This document shows positions 12,630 through 12,687 of a stretch of 12,687 nucleotides of DNA, one piece after another. Numbering within the stretch: position 1 is the stretch's first letter; every line of letters starts with the position of its first letter. The notes beneath the pieces were generated by a model. That model made no database searches and had not been told where the DNA came from. It saw only the letters and a program-made list of their open reading frames with translations. The position numbers were made by a program, and so were the translations under genes. This stretch comes from a bacterium. GTDB taxonomy: Bacteria > Patescibacteriota > Minisyncoccia > UBA6257 > GWB1-50-10. The stretch is taken from contig DAICZV010000020.1 in assembly GCA_027310975.1 (NCBI GenBank), positions 330 through 13,016 on the forward strand, given 5' to 3'.

Positions 12630-12687
12630 ACCGGTATTATAATTTTAAATTATATTATAGAAAATGGGTCGGGAAATCCGGTTTTTG
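12630..12687. other. AT-rich intergenic edge, possible divergent start
   Basis: Bases 12636-12663 are almost entirely A and T, unlike the rest of the window. ATTATAAT reads as a -10 box in both directions. On the + strand a TATTAT (12653-12658) precedes an ATG at 12664 that stays open for the eight codons left in the window. Whether a divergent gene begins here cannot be decided from 24 bases. Confidence 0.3.
12636..12641 (-). promoter_or_regulatory. -10 box of the YecD-like gene
   Basis: On the - strand TATAAT (12641 to 12636) is followed by six bases (ACCGGT) and then the ATG at 12629, so initiation 7 bases downstream would fall on the start codon itself. No clear -35 box or Shine-Dalgarno is visible; the upstream DNA is AT-rich. 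Confidence 0.6.

Overview
The window looks like a chromosome segment from a reduced-genome bacterium of the Candidate Phyla Radiation (Patescibacteria, most likely the Parcubacteria side). This lineage call is an inference. It rests on GC-rich, tightly packed genes with standard stop codons, a short MreD, several one-pass membrane-anchored proteins without named families, a pilin-like protein with a terminal Cys-Pro, and a lysyl-tRNA synthetase with an unusual motif 3. I see no tRNA or rRNA gene, CRISPR array, insertion sequence or phage integration site.

Region 1 (1-7926, + strand) is one unbroken chain of nine genes with gaps of 1-4 bases or overlaps of 4-8 bases: mreB (3' end only), mreC, mreD, mrdA (PBP2), greA, lysS, serS, a membrane-anchored PKD-domain protein, and a FtsQ-like POTRA protein. 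I see no terminator or convincing internal promoter in it, so it probably forms one long transcript. It would link cell elongation (MreBCD with PBP2), transcript-cleavage rescue of RNA polymerase (GreA), tRNA charging (LysRS, SerRS) and a divisome-type protein. rodA, the usual partner of mrdA, is not here. Most of these genes lack a clear Shine-Dalgarno (SD) sequence and are probably translated by coupling.

Region 2 (7927-8801) is a prepilin-like gene with its own extended -10 promoter, so close to the ATG that the mRNA should be leaderless. It ends in a strong hairpin terminator.

Region 3 (8802-10481) holds two separate genes, each followed by its own terminator: a DUF6580-type integral membrane protein and a divergent fold-type II PLP enzyme related to cysteine synthase. 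Unlike their neighbours, both have good SD sequences, and the PLP gene has a near-consensus -35 box.

Region 4 (10482-12087) is a two-gene unit with another near-leaderless extended -10 promoter. It encodes a membrane-anchored DUF3298 (RsiV/PdaC-like) protein and an unassigned membrane-anchored protein. Its terminator hairpin lies inside the 3' end of the convergent gene.

Region 5 (12054-12687, - strand) is a YecD-like isochorismatase-fold hydrolase whose nucleophile position is Gly instead of Cys. It again has a -10 box placed for leaderless transcription, followed by a short AT-rich tail at the window edge.

I found no clear, wholly new multi-gene system. The best leads are the repeated leaderless-promoter layout, the altered LysRS active-site segments, the divergent PLP enzyme, and the uncharacterised envelope proteins placed beside shape and division genes.
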